This document shows positions 52,461-60,870 of a stretch of DNA of 64,000 nucleotides, piece by piece. Position 1 is the stretch's first letter; every line of letters starts with the position of its first letter. Position numbers and translations under genes: made by a program. The notes beneath the pieces are model-generated. The model was not told the DNA's origin. It searched no databases and was given only the letters and a program-made list of their open reading frames with translations. Source of the DNA: Thermaerobacter subterraneus DSM 13965. Lineage in GTDB: Bacteria; Bacillota; Sulfobacillia; Thermaerobacterales; Thermaerobacteraceae. Location: the NCBI RefSeq assembly GCF_000183545.2, contig NZ_JH976535.1, positions 634,840 through 698,839 of the forward strand, written 5' to 3'.

Positions 52461-53888
52461 CTATCGCTGGTCCCGCGCCAGAGCCAGCAGTTCCGCCAGC
52501 GATTTCGGCTCCGGCCACGGCACCCGCACCCCCTGCAGGCGGGGCGCCCGCCAGCGGAAGCCCCGGGCCTGGACCAGCACCCAGAAGGACTCGCCCAGTC
52601 CTTCCGGGGCGTACAGGGCGTAGACCCGCTGCAGCGCCTGGTCGGCCTCCAGATCCCCCTGCCAGGCCCGCCGGGCCAGGGGCAGGGCCTCCTCTTCCTC
52701 AATGCCAAGGTTCAGGAGGAAGGCCCCCTGGGGCAGCAGCCCCAGATCCCGCAGCCCCAGCCGCCGGCCCAACCGCTGCAGGTAGGTGAAGTCCAGGTCG
52801 GCGGTGATGTCCTGCTCGCCAGGCCGGGCGAAAGGGTCGTCCAGCAGTCGCTGGCGGTAGTAGCCACGGACGGTGCCCCGGGGGCGCTGGGGGCTGTAGA
52901 CCACCTCCGCCGGGCCGCCGTAGTCGATGGTGATGACGAAAGCCCGCCGGGCCAGGACGCCCGCAATGGCCCGCAGCATGTCCCCCGCCCCCACGTTGAC
53001 GTCGACGATCTGGCCCGGCTGCGGCTCGATCCCCTCTTCCCGCAGGATGGCCACGGCCCTGGGCTCGCTGACCGGCCCTTCCACCTGGACGAACCGGCCG
53101 CCCTGCACCGTGACGTACAGCTCCCGCCACTCGAAAGGCTGCCGGTGATCACCACTGCGTTCCGGTCCCCACCGGTCCGGCGCCTGGTCGCTTCCGGCAC
53201 CGGACCCGAACGGTGAGCTGCCGTTGGCACCACCGTTGCCGCCGCTGGAGGCCGCTGGGCCGCCGGTGGCGCCCGCCGCGGCTTGGCGGCCGGCTGGGAG
53301 CACGGTATCTGCAGGCGAAGAGGCGGCCGGGGCAGCCTGCCTCGCCGGCCTGCGCACCAGGCGGTGGACGGGAAAGGCGCTCATCAGCTCGTTCATCAGC
53401 ACCACGTGGACCGGGCCGGCCTGTTCGACCCGGGGGACCCAGCGGACCGGCGCCTCGGGCCAGGCCGCGGTGATGAGATCCCTCTGCCGCTCCTGCAGCG
53501 GGCTGCTCTCGTCGACGATCACGTACTCCAAGTGGCCGGGGCCGTAGCCGTCGGACCGGGCCGCCAGCAGCAGGTCGCGGGCCAGGTGGCCGCCTCCGGC
53601 ACCGATCTCCAGGATGCGGGCGGGGCGGGCCGGCAGGCCCCGCCGGGGCGAAAAGCCAAGGATGTGGAGCATCTCCCGGACCTGGCGCCAGATGGTGCGG
53701 CCGAAGGCCGGGTGGAAGGAGGGGGCGGTGAGGAAGTCCCCTTCCCGGCCGATGAGCGGGCGGCCCTGGGCGTAATAGCCGTGTTCCGGGTGGTGCAGGG
53801 CCAGGTCCATGTAGCGGGCGAAGGGAATCGCCCCCTGGCGCCGGATCTCGTTTAGCAGCAGCCGGATCAATGCGGGGTTGCCCTGCAC
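52461..53888 (-). CDS. SAM-dependent methyltransferase, MidA/COG1565 family
   Basis: 475 residues from the GTG at 53888, preceded by GGAAGGAGGACTCCAAG. The family start is plain: IPFARYMDLALHHPEHGYYAQGRPLIGREGDFLTAPSFHPAFG, then the SAM-binding ILEIGAGGGHLARDLL, YVIVDESSPLQERQRDL and VVLMNELMSAFPVHRLV. Mitochondrial homologues (NDUFAF7) methylate an arginine of complex I; the bacterial role is unknown. An insert of about 55 residues (about 205-260), rich in Ala/Gly/Pro/Ser, splits the fold where homologues have a short loop. A GGACGAACC copy lies at 53087 in a normal helical region. Confidence 0.9.
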   Translation of the reverse strand: MQGNPALIRLLLNEIRRQGAIPFARYMDLALHHPEHGYYAQGRPLIGREGDFLTAPSFHPAFGRTIWRQVREMLHILGFSPRRGLPARPARILEIGAGGGHLARDLLLAARSDGYGPGHLEYVIVDESSPLQERQRDLITAAWPEAPVRWVPRVEQAGPVHVVLMNELMSAFPVHRLVRRPARQAAPAASSPADTVLPAGRQAAAGATGGPAASSGGNGGANGSSPFGSGAGSDQAPDRWGPERSGDHRQPFEWRELYVTVQGGRFVQVEGPVSEPRAVAILREEGIEPQPGQIVDVNVGAGDMLRAIAGVLARRAFVITIDYGGPAEVVYSPQRPRGTVRGYYRQRLLDDPFARPGEQDITADLDFTYLQRLGRRLGLRDLGLLPQGAFLLNLGIEEEEALPLARRAWQGDLEADQALQRVYALYAPEGLGESFWVLVQARGFRWRAPRLQGVRVPWPEPKSLAELLALARDQR

Positions 53889-53933
53889 CTTGGAGTCCTC
53901 CTTCCCTGGCCCGGGCTGAGCCGGCGGGGAGCA

Positions 53934-54112
53934 ACCCGCCGCCCAGGGCTGCCGGTCAACGACCGGCGGCGTACCGTTCGCGGAAAACCCGCCGCCAGCA
54001 ACCGCCGGGCGACGACCGCCGGCGGCCCGTTGCGGATAACCCGCCGCCAACGACCACCGGGCAACGACCGCCGGCAGCCTGCTACGGGCAACCCGCTGCG
54101 CGCGCCCGTTGC
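53934..54112. repeat. 52-bp tandem repeat, about 3.4 units
   Basis: Units start with ACCCGCCGCC at 53934, 53987 and 54039 (lengths 53, 52 and 52), with a partial fourth unit (ACCCGCTGCG) at 54091. Each carries CAACGACC or CGACGACC near its middle and ends in a GTTGCGGATA-like segment. It occupies the gap between the divergent MidA and nitronate monooxygenase genes, upstream of both ribosome sites. Confidence 0.8.
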
Positions 54113-54267
54113 GATGCCACACCTGTGTCGAACCCGTTGCGGCGAGGCTGCACCGCACCATCCGGTTCTCGTGCGCACCGTTGCCATGCCCACGACGGTG
54201 CCGAACCCATTGGGCCGCCCACGATGGCGCCGTTGGGGGTGATGCGGGCGGCCTGTTGCCACAATCC

Positions 54268-54297
54268 TTGCAGTCAACACTATCAACCGGTTATACC
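54268..54297 (+). promoter_or_regulatory. Promoter of the nitronate monooxygenase gene
   Basis: TTGCAG (54268-54273) and TATACC (54292-54297) with an 18-base spacer, in a locally AT-rich patch between the 52-bp repeats and the gene. Confidence 0.5.
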
Positions 54298-54425
54298 GCT
54301 GCGAGCCCTGCGGGCCGATGCCGACATGGCAAGGAGTCCCGGGCCAGCCCACGAAACCATTGCCATGATACCCGATCTCCGGTCCCGCACCGGCCCTGGA
54401 TCGGCAGCCCGGAGGGGTGAAAGCG

Positions 54426-55445
54426 TTGCGGACGCGCTTTACCGAGCGTTTTGGAGTGGAGTTGCCCATCGTCCAGGGAGGACTGGCCTATCTGGCCCGC
54501 AGCGAGCTCTGCGCCGCCGTCTCCGCAGCAGGGGGCCTGGGCCAGCTTACCGCCGCCACCATGGAATCGCCCGAGGTGTTGCGCCAGGAGATCCGGCGCG
54601 TCCGGGAGCGGACCGACCGGCCCTTTGGCGTCAACTTCGCCATCGGACACCGGGATCTGTCGGAGTTCGTCCGGGTCACCATTGAGGAACAGGTTCCCGT
54701 CATCAGCGTGACGGGCGGCAACCCGGAACCCCTGTTCAAGGCCTTCGAGGGCCACCCCGTGCTCAAGATGGTGCTGGTGGCCGGTGTCCGGCAGGCCCAG
54801 AAGGCCGAGGCTCTTGGCGCCGACGCCGTGATCGCCGTGGGGGTCGAGGGGGGCGGCCACATCGGCCGGGACGACATCGGCACCCTGGTGCTGGTGCGGC
54901 GGGTGGTGGAGAGCGTCCAGATCCCCGTGCTGGCCAGCGGCGGGATCGTCGACGGCCGGGGGCTGGCGGCGGCCCTGGTGCTGGGGGCCGACGGCATCGA
55001 GATGGGAACCCGCTTCGTGGCCACGGTGGAGTGCCCGGCCCATCCCGCCTACAAACAGGCGCTGGTGGAGGCGCGGGAGACCGACACGGTGGTTATCGAG
55101 CGCAGCCTGGGCCGGCCGGGCCGGGTGCTGCGGGGTCCATGGCCGGAGCGAATTCTCGAAGCCGAGGCCCGGGGGGCCGGGCTCGACGAGCTCTTGCCCC
55201 TGATCTCCGGCAAGGCCAACACCCGGGCAGCCCTGGAGGGCAAGCTGGACGAGGGCTTCGTCTGGGCGGGCCAGGGGGTGGGCCTGATCCGCGACATCCC
55301 CACGGTGGCCGAGCTGCTGCGGCGCATGGTGGACGAGGCCGCTGCGGCCTTGCGGGAGGCCGGGGAGCGGCTGCAGGCGCCGGCAGGGGGAGTCGCCAGC
55401 CGCCTCGCCCGCCAGGAACCGGGTGCGGGTTCCCCAGGGGCGTGA
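54426..55445 (+). CDS. Nitronate monooxygenase / FabK-like flavoprotein
   Basis: 339 residues from a TTG at 54426 with GGAGGGG eight bases upstream; the GTG at 54417 overlaps that SD and is less likely. TIM-barrel flavoprotein with PIVQGGLAYLARSELCAAVSAAGGLGQLTAATM, VNFAIG, VISVTGGNPEPLF, ADAVIAVGVEGGGHIGRDD (FMN phosphate and catalytic His region), VLASGGIVDGRGLAAALVLGADGIEMGTRFVAT. Members oxidise alkyl nitronates or act as enoyl-ACP reductases (FabK), and the two are hard to separate by eye. No fatty-acid synthesis genes flank it, so nitronate monooxygenase is favoured. Confidence 0.85.
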   Translation: MRTRFTERFGVELPIVQGGLAYLARSELCAAVSAAGGLGQLTAATMESPEVLRQEIRRVRERTDRPFGVNFAIGHRDLSEFVRVTIEEQVPVISVTGGNPEPLFKAFEGHPVLKMVLVAGVRQAQKAEALGADAVIAVGVEGGGHIGRDDIGTLVLVRRVVESVQIPVLASGGIVDGRGLAAALVLGADGIEMGTRFVATVECPAHPAYKQALVEARETDTVVIERSLGRPGRVLRGPWPERILEAEARGAGLDELLPLISGKANTRAALEGKLDEGFVWAGQGVGLIRDIPTVAELLRRMVDEAAAALREAGERLQAPAGGVASRLARQEPGAGSPGA

Positions 55446-55772
55446 AGGTGGGGCCCGCAGGGACGAAGGTGCGGAAGGTCGCCTGCCTCGGGGGCGTTCA
55501 CGCCCTGGAGCCGGGTGGGGGAGCTTGGTGCTCTTCCCCGCTTTGGGTCCTGGTGGCCCATGGCCGCCCTGCCATGGCCCATGGGCCCATGAGCGGGGCC
55601 ATGGCCTCCTACGCCCGGGTGCGCTGCGCTGGGTAGCGCGGTCGGCCCCGTGCGCAGGGCGGTCGCCAAGCGGTTGCCGGTTCCTCCCCTGCCACCACCC
55701 TCAGCGCCTGCTACCAACGGAAGCGGGCCGCAACCCGTCGCAGGCGCGGCCCGGGAGGTGCCTGGGACGACC
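55446..55772. other. Intergenic region
   Basis: About 327 bases of GC-rich sequence between the nitronate monooxygenase and a small membrane protein. The words GGCCATGG, CCCATGG and GGGCCCATG recur in a 60-base stretch (about 55555-55605), giving several overlapping inverted repeats. No promoter or RNA gene is recognised. Confidence 0.3.
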
Positions 55773-56033
55773 TTGAGACAACGGCTCTTGATGCCGCTTA
55801 CGGTGATGCTCGCCCTCGTCCAGTGGGCGGCCTTGGGCCTCGTCGTGAGGCTGCAGCTGGCCATCGCCTTCGTCCTGCTCAAGCCCCTCCTGATCCGCGA
55901 CCGCGTCGGGTGGGGCTACCTCGCCCTCGCGCTGGCTCTCGTCGTGCTGGACGTCGCCCTTTACTTGCGCCTGCCGGGCGAGCTCACCGATTCCCGGAAG
56001 CTAGCCCGGCGGCTCCTGCGGCTGCCCGATTGA
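55773..56033 (+). CDS. Small hydrophobic membrane protein
   Basis: About 86 residues from a TTG at 55773 (GTG 55758 and ATG 55791 are alternatives; GGGAGGTG lies upstream). Two or three hydrophobic helices (LTVMLALVQWAALGLVVRLQLAIAFVLLKPLLI and GYLALALALVVLDVALYLRL) and a basic C-terminus. No family is recognised. Converges with the desaturase gene. Confidence 0.5.
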   Translation: MRQRLLMPLTVMLALVQWAALGLVVRLQLAIAFVLLKPLLIRDRVGWGYLALALALVVLDVALYLRLPGELTDSRKLARRLLRLPD

Positions 56034-56196
56034 TCCCGGGCGGGTTCCGCGTCGCTGGGCCGACGCCTCGCGCACGGCCGGCGGACCGGTGCGCGGGAAC
56101 CCGGGCCCGCCTCGCCTTGCCATGCCGGTCGCCGGCATGGAGGAATGCCGTCCAAATGTTCACATAGCCTTCGCCCGCCCTCCGCGGCCGTAACGG

Positions 56197-57567
56197 TCAC
56201 GGCGTGGTTGTCCTGGGCGCCACGCCGCCACGACGGCGGTTGCGGCGATCTGCGGTGCGCGTCGCAGGCCGTTCCGCAGACGGCCCCGGTGATTGCGGAG
56301 GAGCGGTGTCGGACGCAGGGGCGGCGGGCGGAGAGAGCTGCGTGCCATCCGTCAAGCCGGCGAACACGGGCAGTGGGGCGGGCACGGAGTGCGCGCGGTT
56401 CCCTGTTCCGGCCCCGGCCAACCGCTCGAGCCCGTGGCCGAGCACCGGGTATACCTGCTGCCGCACCGGGTCGATCAGGGCCGTCGGCCGCTCGTAGACC
56501 CGGGGCGTCGTGCACACCAGCCACAGGGCGCGCCAGTGCGGCATCTCGTGGTAGCGATCCGGCCACAGGGTCTTGCACCACTGCTTGACCAGCGGCGCGT
56601 ACTTGCTGCTGAGGCCGGGGAACACGTGGTGCTCCGTGTGGTGCGAGAAGTTGAAGTGCAGGACGTCGACCCACCTTGGGACCGTGACCGAAAGGCTGTT
56701 GGCCAGGGGATCGTTGACCGGCGTCAGCGGGCTCAGCAGGTGATTGGTCACGATGTAGCTCATGACGGTGAAGTTGGCGACCAGCAGCGGCACCAGGTAG
56801 GCGAACACCCAGTCACCGAACCCCATCCAGGCGCCCAGGGCGACCCAGCTCGCCACCGGCAGGAGGAACTGGGCCACCACCACCGGCCGCTCCCGGCGGG
56901 GCATCTCGGGCAGGAAGCGCCGCAACATCTGGACGGAGTGGAGCGAGAACCACACGCTCAGGGAGAGCAGCGTCAGCACCGCCCGCACCGGCGGCGCGAT
57001 GCGGTAGACGTACTGCAGGGCCGGGCGGGCGTGGAACTCCTCCAGGGTGTGCATGGCGTCGGGGTCCTCGCCGTGCTCCTGGGTATGGCCGTGATGCTCG
57101 ACGTTGTGCCAGCGCCGCCAGAGCCGCGGGCCGATGGCGAAGGGCCAGAGGCAGATCTGGCCGGCCAGGTTGCGCAGCCAGGGCGTGCGCACCACGCTGC
57201 CGTGCAGCACCTCGTGGCCGAACAGGCCTAGGCTCGCGAAAGCCTGGCCGATGACCACCGCCAGGGCGAGATCAATGCCCCAGTGCAGGTCGAACCGGGC
57301 GACCGCGACGATGCCCGCCACCGCGACGGCCAGCAGCGGGAGCAACCAGAGGATCCGCCACGGCTCGGGCTGGAAGATGTGCCGGGGCAAGACCCGCTTC
57401 AAGGTACGCGTGTACTCGCCCAGGGGTTGGAGGGTTGGTTCGGGCGAAGTCGCGGCCGTTGCGTCGGGTGCGAGAGGATCTCCGTCGTCGGGGTGGGATC
57501 CGGCAGAGGACGGGATGCCCTCGGGGGATCGGTAGGGGCGGCGCCGTGGTTCCGGCGTCGTCAGCAT
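56197..57567 (-). CDS. Membrane fatty acid desaturase
   Basis: 456 residues. The three histidine boxes that hold the di-iron centre are intact: HEVLH (118-122), HNVEHH (154-159) and HHTEHH (309-314), with four or more membrane helices between them. It would introduce double bases into lipid acyl chains using O2, consistent with an aerobic organism adjusting membrane fluidity. The N-terminal 60 and C-terminal about 70 residues are Pro/Ala-rich and disordered. The ATG at 57567 has a weak SD. A well-spaced promoter lies about 125 bases upstream, and the two TetR-type palindromes of the divergent exporter lie farther back. Confidence 0.92.
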   Translation of the reverse strand: MLTTPEPRRRPYRSPEGIPSSAGSHPDDGDPLAPDATAATSPEPTLQPLGEYTRTLKRVLPRHIFQPEPWRILWLLPLLAVAVAGIVAVARFDLHWGIDLALAVVIGQAFASLGLFGHEVLHGSVVRTPWLRNLAGQICLWPFAIGPRLWRRWHNVEHHGHTQEHGEDPDAMHTLEEFHARPALQYVYRIAPPVRAVLTLLSLSVWFSLHSVQMLRRFLPEMPRRERPVVVAQFLLPVASWVALGAWMGFGDWVFAYLVPLLVANFTVMSYIVTNHLLSPLTPVNDPLANSLSVTVPRWVDVLHFNFSHHTEHHVFPGLSSKYAPLVKQWCKTLWPDRYHEMPHWRALWLVCTTPRVYERPTALIDPVRQQVYPVLGHGLERLAGAGTGNRAHSVPAPLPVFAGLTDGTQLSPPAAPASDTAPPQSPGPSAERPATRTADRRNRRRGGVAPRTTTP

Positions 57568-57691
57568 GTCTCGGCGTCCTTTCGTCTGCAGCGCAGGCCT
57601 GGCGGGCTCGACTCCCGGCGTGCTTCCCGCACCGCGTCTCCCTCGCTCCGAGCCGGCCTGACCAATGTAGGTGGCCGGTGCGAGTTCCCCC

Positions 57692-57720
57692 ATCATATGC
57701 GTTATCCGGTCCGCTGTCGA
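57692..57720 (-). promoter_or_regulatory. Promoter of the desaturase gene
   Basis: On the minus strand TCGACA (57720-57715), a 17-base spacer and TATGAT (57697-57692), in an AT-rich patch. The leader to the ATG is about 120 bases. Confidence 0.6.
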
Positions 57721-57870
57721 GGCAGCGATGGTGATTGGACTGCAGCGAGCCGCTACCGCCAAACCGTCGGGGACCGGTGGTCCGTTGCGGGACAACCACG
57801 GCGAGGCCTCAGCCAGCGGGCGCCAATGAGCCCACGACCAGGTCATGCGGACACCATCGCACGAACCTCG

Positions 57871-57892
57871 GCTGAGTCCACGCTGAGTCCAC
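57871..57892. repeat. Perfect 11-bp tandem duplication
   Basis: GCTGAGTCCAC occurs twice head-to-tail (57871-57881, 57882-57892), immediately before the first TetR-type palindrome. It may be a regulator site or a slippage product. Confidence 0.7.
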
Positions 57893-57896
57893 CGTA

Positions 57897-57912
57897 TTGA
57901 CCAAGCGGTCAA
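57897..57912. promoter_or_regulatory. TetR-type operator 1
   Basis: TTGACCAAGCGGTCAA: perfect 6-base arms TTGACC/GGTCAA with a 4-base centre. The same arms recur at operator 2, 44 bases away. A TetR-family gene ends the downstream operon, so it is the likely ligand-responsive repressor. Confidence 0.75.
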
Positions 57913-57926
57913 AGTGGTGCTATCGT
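57897..57926 (+). promoter_or_regulatory. Promoter of the ABC exporter/tetR operon
   Basis: TTGACC (57897-57902), an 18-base spacer and TATCGT (57921-57926). The -35 hexamer is itself the left arm of the first palindrome, so a bound TetR dimer would exclude RNA polymerase. Confidence 0.6.
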
Positions 57927-57940
57927 CGAGGCGCACCGGA

Positions 57941-57956
57941 TTGACCGTACGGTCAA
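57941..57956. promoter_or_regulatory. TetR-type operator 2
   Basis: TTGACCGTACGGTCAA is a perfect 16-base palindrome with the same arms as operator 1. It lies just past the predicted RNA start of the exporter operon, so binding would block elongation or initiation. Two identical sites on the same DNA face allow cooperative binding. Confidence 0.75.
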
Positions 57957-58028
57957 ACAGGCCGCAGGAGTCCGGCCCCACGTGCCCCAGAACCGTGGCC
58001 CAACCCGCCGGTGCAGGGAGGGTTTCCC

Positions 58029-58949
58029 ATGCCCGCCGCCATCGCCATCCGCGGGCTGACCAAGTACTACGGCAGGACGCGCGGCGTCGAGGACCTGGAC
58101 CTGCAGGTGGAAGAGGGCGAGATCTTCGGCTTCATCGGCCCCAACGGCGCCGGGAAGACGACCACCATCCGCACGCTGCTCGGGCTGGTTCGTCCCACGT
58201 CAGGCAGCGTGAGGGTGTTCGGGCGGCCGGTGCCGCCGGGCGGCGGCGCCTGGCTGGCCGAGGTGGGCTACCTGCCCAGCGAGGTCGCCTACTACCCCGA
58301 CATGACGGGCCAGGAGCTGCTGGACTACGCCGCCGGGTTCTACCCGAGGGTCGACCGGCGGTGGGTGGCCCGGCTGGTGGAGCGCCTGCAGCTCGATCTC
58401 TCCCGCCCCGTCCGCACCTACTCCCTGGGCAACCGCAAGAAGCTGGGCATCGTCCAGGCCCTCCTGCACCGGCCGCGGCTGCTCATCCTGGACGAACCCT
58501 CCAGTGGCCTGGACCCGCTGATCCGGGCGGAGCTGTTCGAGATCCTGCGCGAGGTGAACGCGGCCGGTACGACCATCTTCTTCTCCACCCACGTCCTCGA
58601 CGAGGTCGACCGGCTCTGCCACCGGGTGGCGATGATCCGCGACGGGCGCCTGCTGCAAGTGGCGCCCGTCGACGATCTGCCCGGGCGGCACATGAAGATC
58701 GTGACCCTGCGCCTGGCAGGGGGTGCGCCGCTGCCGGAGGCGCTGCTGGCCCGCTTGGGCGACCCGCGGCCCGAGCCGGTGCCCGGCAAGCCCGGCACGT
58801 ACCGCCTGGTGGTTCGGGCGCCGGTGCAGGAGCTGGTGGCTGCCCTGGCCCCGCTGCAGCTTGAAGATCTGACCATCGGCGAACCCGGCATCGAGGACGT
58901 GTTCCTCACCCTGTACCGGGTCCCGGGAGAGTCGGGAGGCCAACCGTAA
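58029..58949 (+). CDS. ABC exporter ATPase
   Basis: 306 residues from the ATG at 58029 (GGGAGGGTTTCCC). Walker A GPNGAGKT at 37-44, Q-loop region VGYLPSEVAYYPDMTG, Walker B LLILDEPSSGLD and switch FFSTHVLDEVDRL. The signature is YSLGNRKKLG in place of LSGGQ, a variant seen in ABC-2 efflux ATPases. The C-terminal 80 residues form the extra domain of drug- or antibiotic-exporting members. It pairs with the permease at 59102 and is controlled by the TetR gene at 59943. Two GGACGAACC copies fall in its coding sequence (58187, 58490), the second encoding part of Walker B. Confidence 0.92.
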   Translation: MPAAIAIRGLTKYYGRTRGVEDLDLQVEEGEIFGFIGPNGAGKTTTIRTLLGLVRPTSGSVRVFGRPVPPGGGAWLAEVGYLPSEVAYYPDMTGQELLDYAAGFYPRVDRRWVARLVERLQLDLSRPVRTYSLGNRKKLGIVQALLHRPRLLILDEPSSGLDPLIRAELFEILREVNAAGTTIFFSTHVLDEVDRLCHRVAMIRDGRLLQVAPVDDLPGRHMKIVTLRLAGGAPLPEALLARLGDPRPEPVPGKPGTYRLVVRAPVQELVAALAPLQLEDLTIGEPGIEDVFLTLYRVPGESGGQP

Positions 58950-59101
58950 GGGGGCGCCATGATAGCGCGCCGTGAGCGGGCGCTGGGAGGGGCGCTGCGA
59001 TGGGGTGGCAGCCTGCTCGCAGCACGGGCTTTTTGTGCGGGATTTCGGGCGGGATCCTTGGCGGGACCCTGGACGGGACCCAAAGTGGGAGGGCAGGGGC
59101 G

Positions 59102-59920
59102 ATGAACGTCCGAGACGGGCTGCGCCTCGCAATCCACATGACGCGTATGGAACTGCGGCTGGCACGCGGGGGATTGCTGATCTGGACCACCGTGCTGGTT
59201 GGCGTGGTGGCCCTCTACCTGGGACTGTTCGATTCCATCCAGGACCCGGCGATGGTGGAAGCGCTCAAGGCCATGCCCGAGAGCCTGCTGAAGGCGTTCA
59301 GCTTCACCCCGGCGATGATCGCCGACGTCAACAGCTACTACGGCGTGTACATCATGGGCTACCTGGTGCTGCTGGCCACCATCTACGGCCTGATGCAGGC
59401 GGGCGGCAGCGTCGCCCGGGAGCCCGACCTCGGGGCGGTGGAGTTCCTCTACACGCGTCCCGTGACCCGCCGCCAGGTGGCGGTCGCCAAGATCGCCGCC
59501 TTCGTCGTGGGCGTGGTGATCCTGTGGGTGGCGATCTTTACCGTCAGCACGCTGGTGGGCTGGGCGGTGGCGGGCGACGCCTACGACCTCGGACGCCAGC
59601 GGTGGACGCACCTGGCGGGTCTGGCCGCCACGCTGGCCGGTGGCGGCGTCGGATTCCTCCTGGGGCCCTTCTTCCCCCGGGCCCAGACGGCCATCTCCGC
59701 CGGCGTCGGCGTCGGACTGGCCTCCTTCGTCCTCCACGCCCTGAGCCAGGTGGCGGACCGGCTGCACCCCATCGGGTACCTCAGCCTGCAGCGCCACGCC
59801 GCCCTCGACCGGGCGGCGGCGGGCGACCCCGACGCGGCGGGCCTGCTCGTCCTGGTGGCGGTCTTCCTGGCGGGCACGCTGGCCGGTACGATGATCCTCG
59901 AGCGGAAGGACTTCGCGTGA
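59102..59920 (+). CDS. ABC-2 type exporter permease
   Basis: 272 residues from the ATG at 59102 (GGCAGGGGCG). Six membrane segments with the ABC-2 exporter pattern: RLAIHMTRMELRLARGGLLIWTTVLVGVVALYLGLF, YYGVYIMGYLVLLATIYGLMQAGGSVAREPDLGAVEFLYTRPVTRRQVAVAK, and a C-terminal helix before ERKDFA. The loop sequence EFLYTRPVTR is typical of permeases joined to this ATPase type. A 150-base gap from the ATPase contains a degenerate 12-base repeat (GGCGGGATCC, GGCGGGACCC, GGACGGGACCC; about 59046-59080). Confidence 0.9.
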   Translation: MNVRDGLRLAIHMTRMELRLARGGLLIWTTVLVGVVALYLGLFDSIQDPAMVEALKAMPESLLKAFSFTPAMIADVNSYYGVYIMGYLVLLATIYGLMQAGGSVAREPDLGAVEFLYTRPVTRRQVAVAKIAAFVVGVVILWVAIFTVSTLVGWAVAGDAYDLGRQRWTHLAGLAATLAGGGVGFLLGPFFPRAQTAISAGVGVGLASFVLHALSQVADRLHPIGYLSLQRHAALDRAAAGDPDAAGLLVLVAVFLAGTLAGTMILERKDFA

Positions 59921-59942
59921 TCGAGGGGGATGGAGGCGAGCC

Positions 59943-60704
59943 ATGGCCGACGACGGGACGCCCAGCAGCGGCACCCCCGCGGGCGACCACCGCGCGGGGC
60001 CTGATGGTTTCGGAAGCAGGGGCCGCCGGGGTACGGCGGCCCCATCTGCCCAAGGGGGCGCGGGGGGCGCCGGCCCGAGGGGCGCTAGCCCGAGGAGGAC
60101 GGCCGATGGCAGCCCCCGCGAGCGCATCCTCGACGCGGCGGTGGCCGAGTTCGCGGACCGGGGCTACCTGCGCGCCTCCCTCAGCCGCATCGCCCGTCGC
60201 GCCGGCGTGGCCAAGAGCCTGGTGCTCTACTACTTCGGCAGCAAAGACGACCTCTACCGGGCGGCCGTGGACCGCGCGCTCCAGCCCATCGAAGCCGCCC
60301 TCGAGGAGGCGGCGCCCGACCTTCCCCGGGATCTGTTCGAGCGGCTCCGCCGGCTGGGCGCGATCAAGCTCCAGGTGTACCGGGACCGCCCGGACGCCTA
60401 CCGGCTGATCGTAAGATCGATGGTCGACCCCGCCGTGTCCGCCGAGTTCCGCCAGCGGCTGGCCGAGGCGGCGGCCCGTAGTCAGGACCTGCTCTACCAC
60501 GACGTCGACACGGGACGCCTGCGGCCGGGGGTGACGGTGCAAGAGGCAGTCGAGCTGCTCATGCTGCTCGGCGACGGCCTCATGCCGCGCATCTTCGCCG
60601 CCATCCGCCAGCGTCCCGACCTCGGCTACGCGGATCTGGACCGATGGGTCGCGAAGTGGGAACGCTATCTCGAGCTGGTCCGCGACGGTCTCTACCAGCC
60701 CTAG
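59943..60704 (+). CDS. TetR-family transcriptional regulator
   Basis: 253 residues. After a disordered start of about 55 residues the TetR DNA-binding domain is canonical: RERILDAAVAEFADRGYLRASLSRIARRAGVAKSLVLYYFGSKDDLYRAAVD (about 58-109). The C-terminal domain (TetR_C-like) binds an unknown ligand. It closes the exporter operon, 22 bases after the permease stop, and the TTGACC-N4-GGTCAA operators at the operon's promoter make autoregulation and ligand-induced efflux likely. The divergent desaturase may also be controlled, since TetR regulators of lipid metabolism are common. The start at 59943 lies in a purine-rich stretch (GGGGATGGAGGCGAGCC), giving a good SD. Confidence 0.92.
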   Translation: MADDGTPSSGTPAGDHRAGPDGFGSRGRRGTAAPSAQGGAGGAGPRGASPRRTADGSPRERILDAAVAEFADRGYLRASLSRIARRAGVAKSLVLYYFGSKDDLYRAAVDRALQPIEAALEEAAPDLPRDLFERLRRLGAIKLQVYRDRPDAYRLIVRSMVDPAVSAEFRQRLAEAAARSQDLLYHDVDTGRLRPGVTVQEAVELLMLLGDGLMPRIFAAIRQRPDLGYADLDRWVAKWERYLELVRDGLYQP

Positions 60705-60870
60705 ACCGGCCGCTCGGCGCGCGACCCGATCGCGACCCGACGCGCACCCTGGGCATACGCCGCTTTCCGCGAAGGACCCCCATCCCCGCCGCGTGACGTC
60801 CCCCGCCCTGCTGCGTTCTTCCCCGATGGAGGCGCCTCTCCGAGCCACGGTTGGGAAAGCGGGTGTCGCG

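Noticed and set aside
53889-54161. N-terminal extension of the MidA-like protein
   Set aside because: This stretch is the 52-bp tandem repeat. The GTG at 53888 has a perfect ribosome site and matches the family start.
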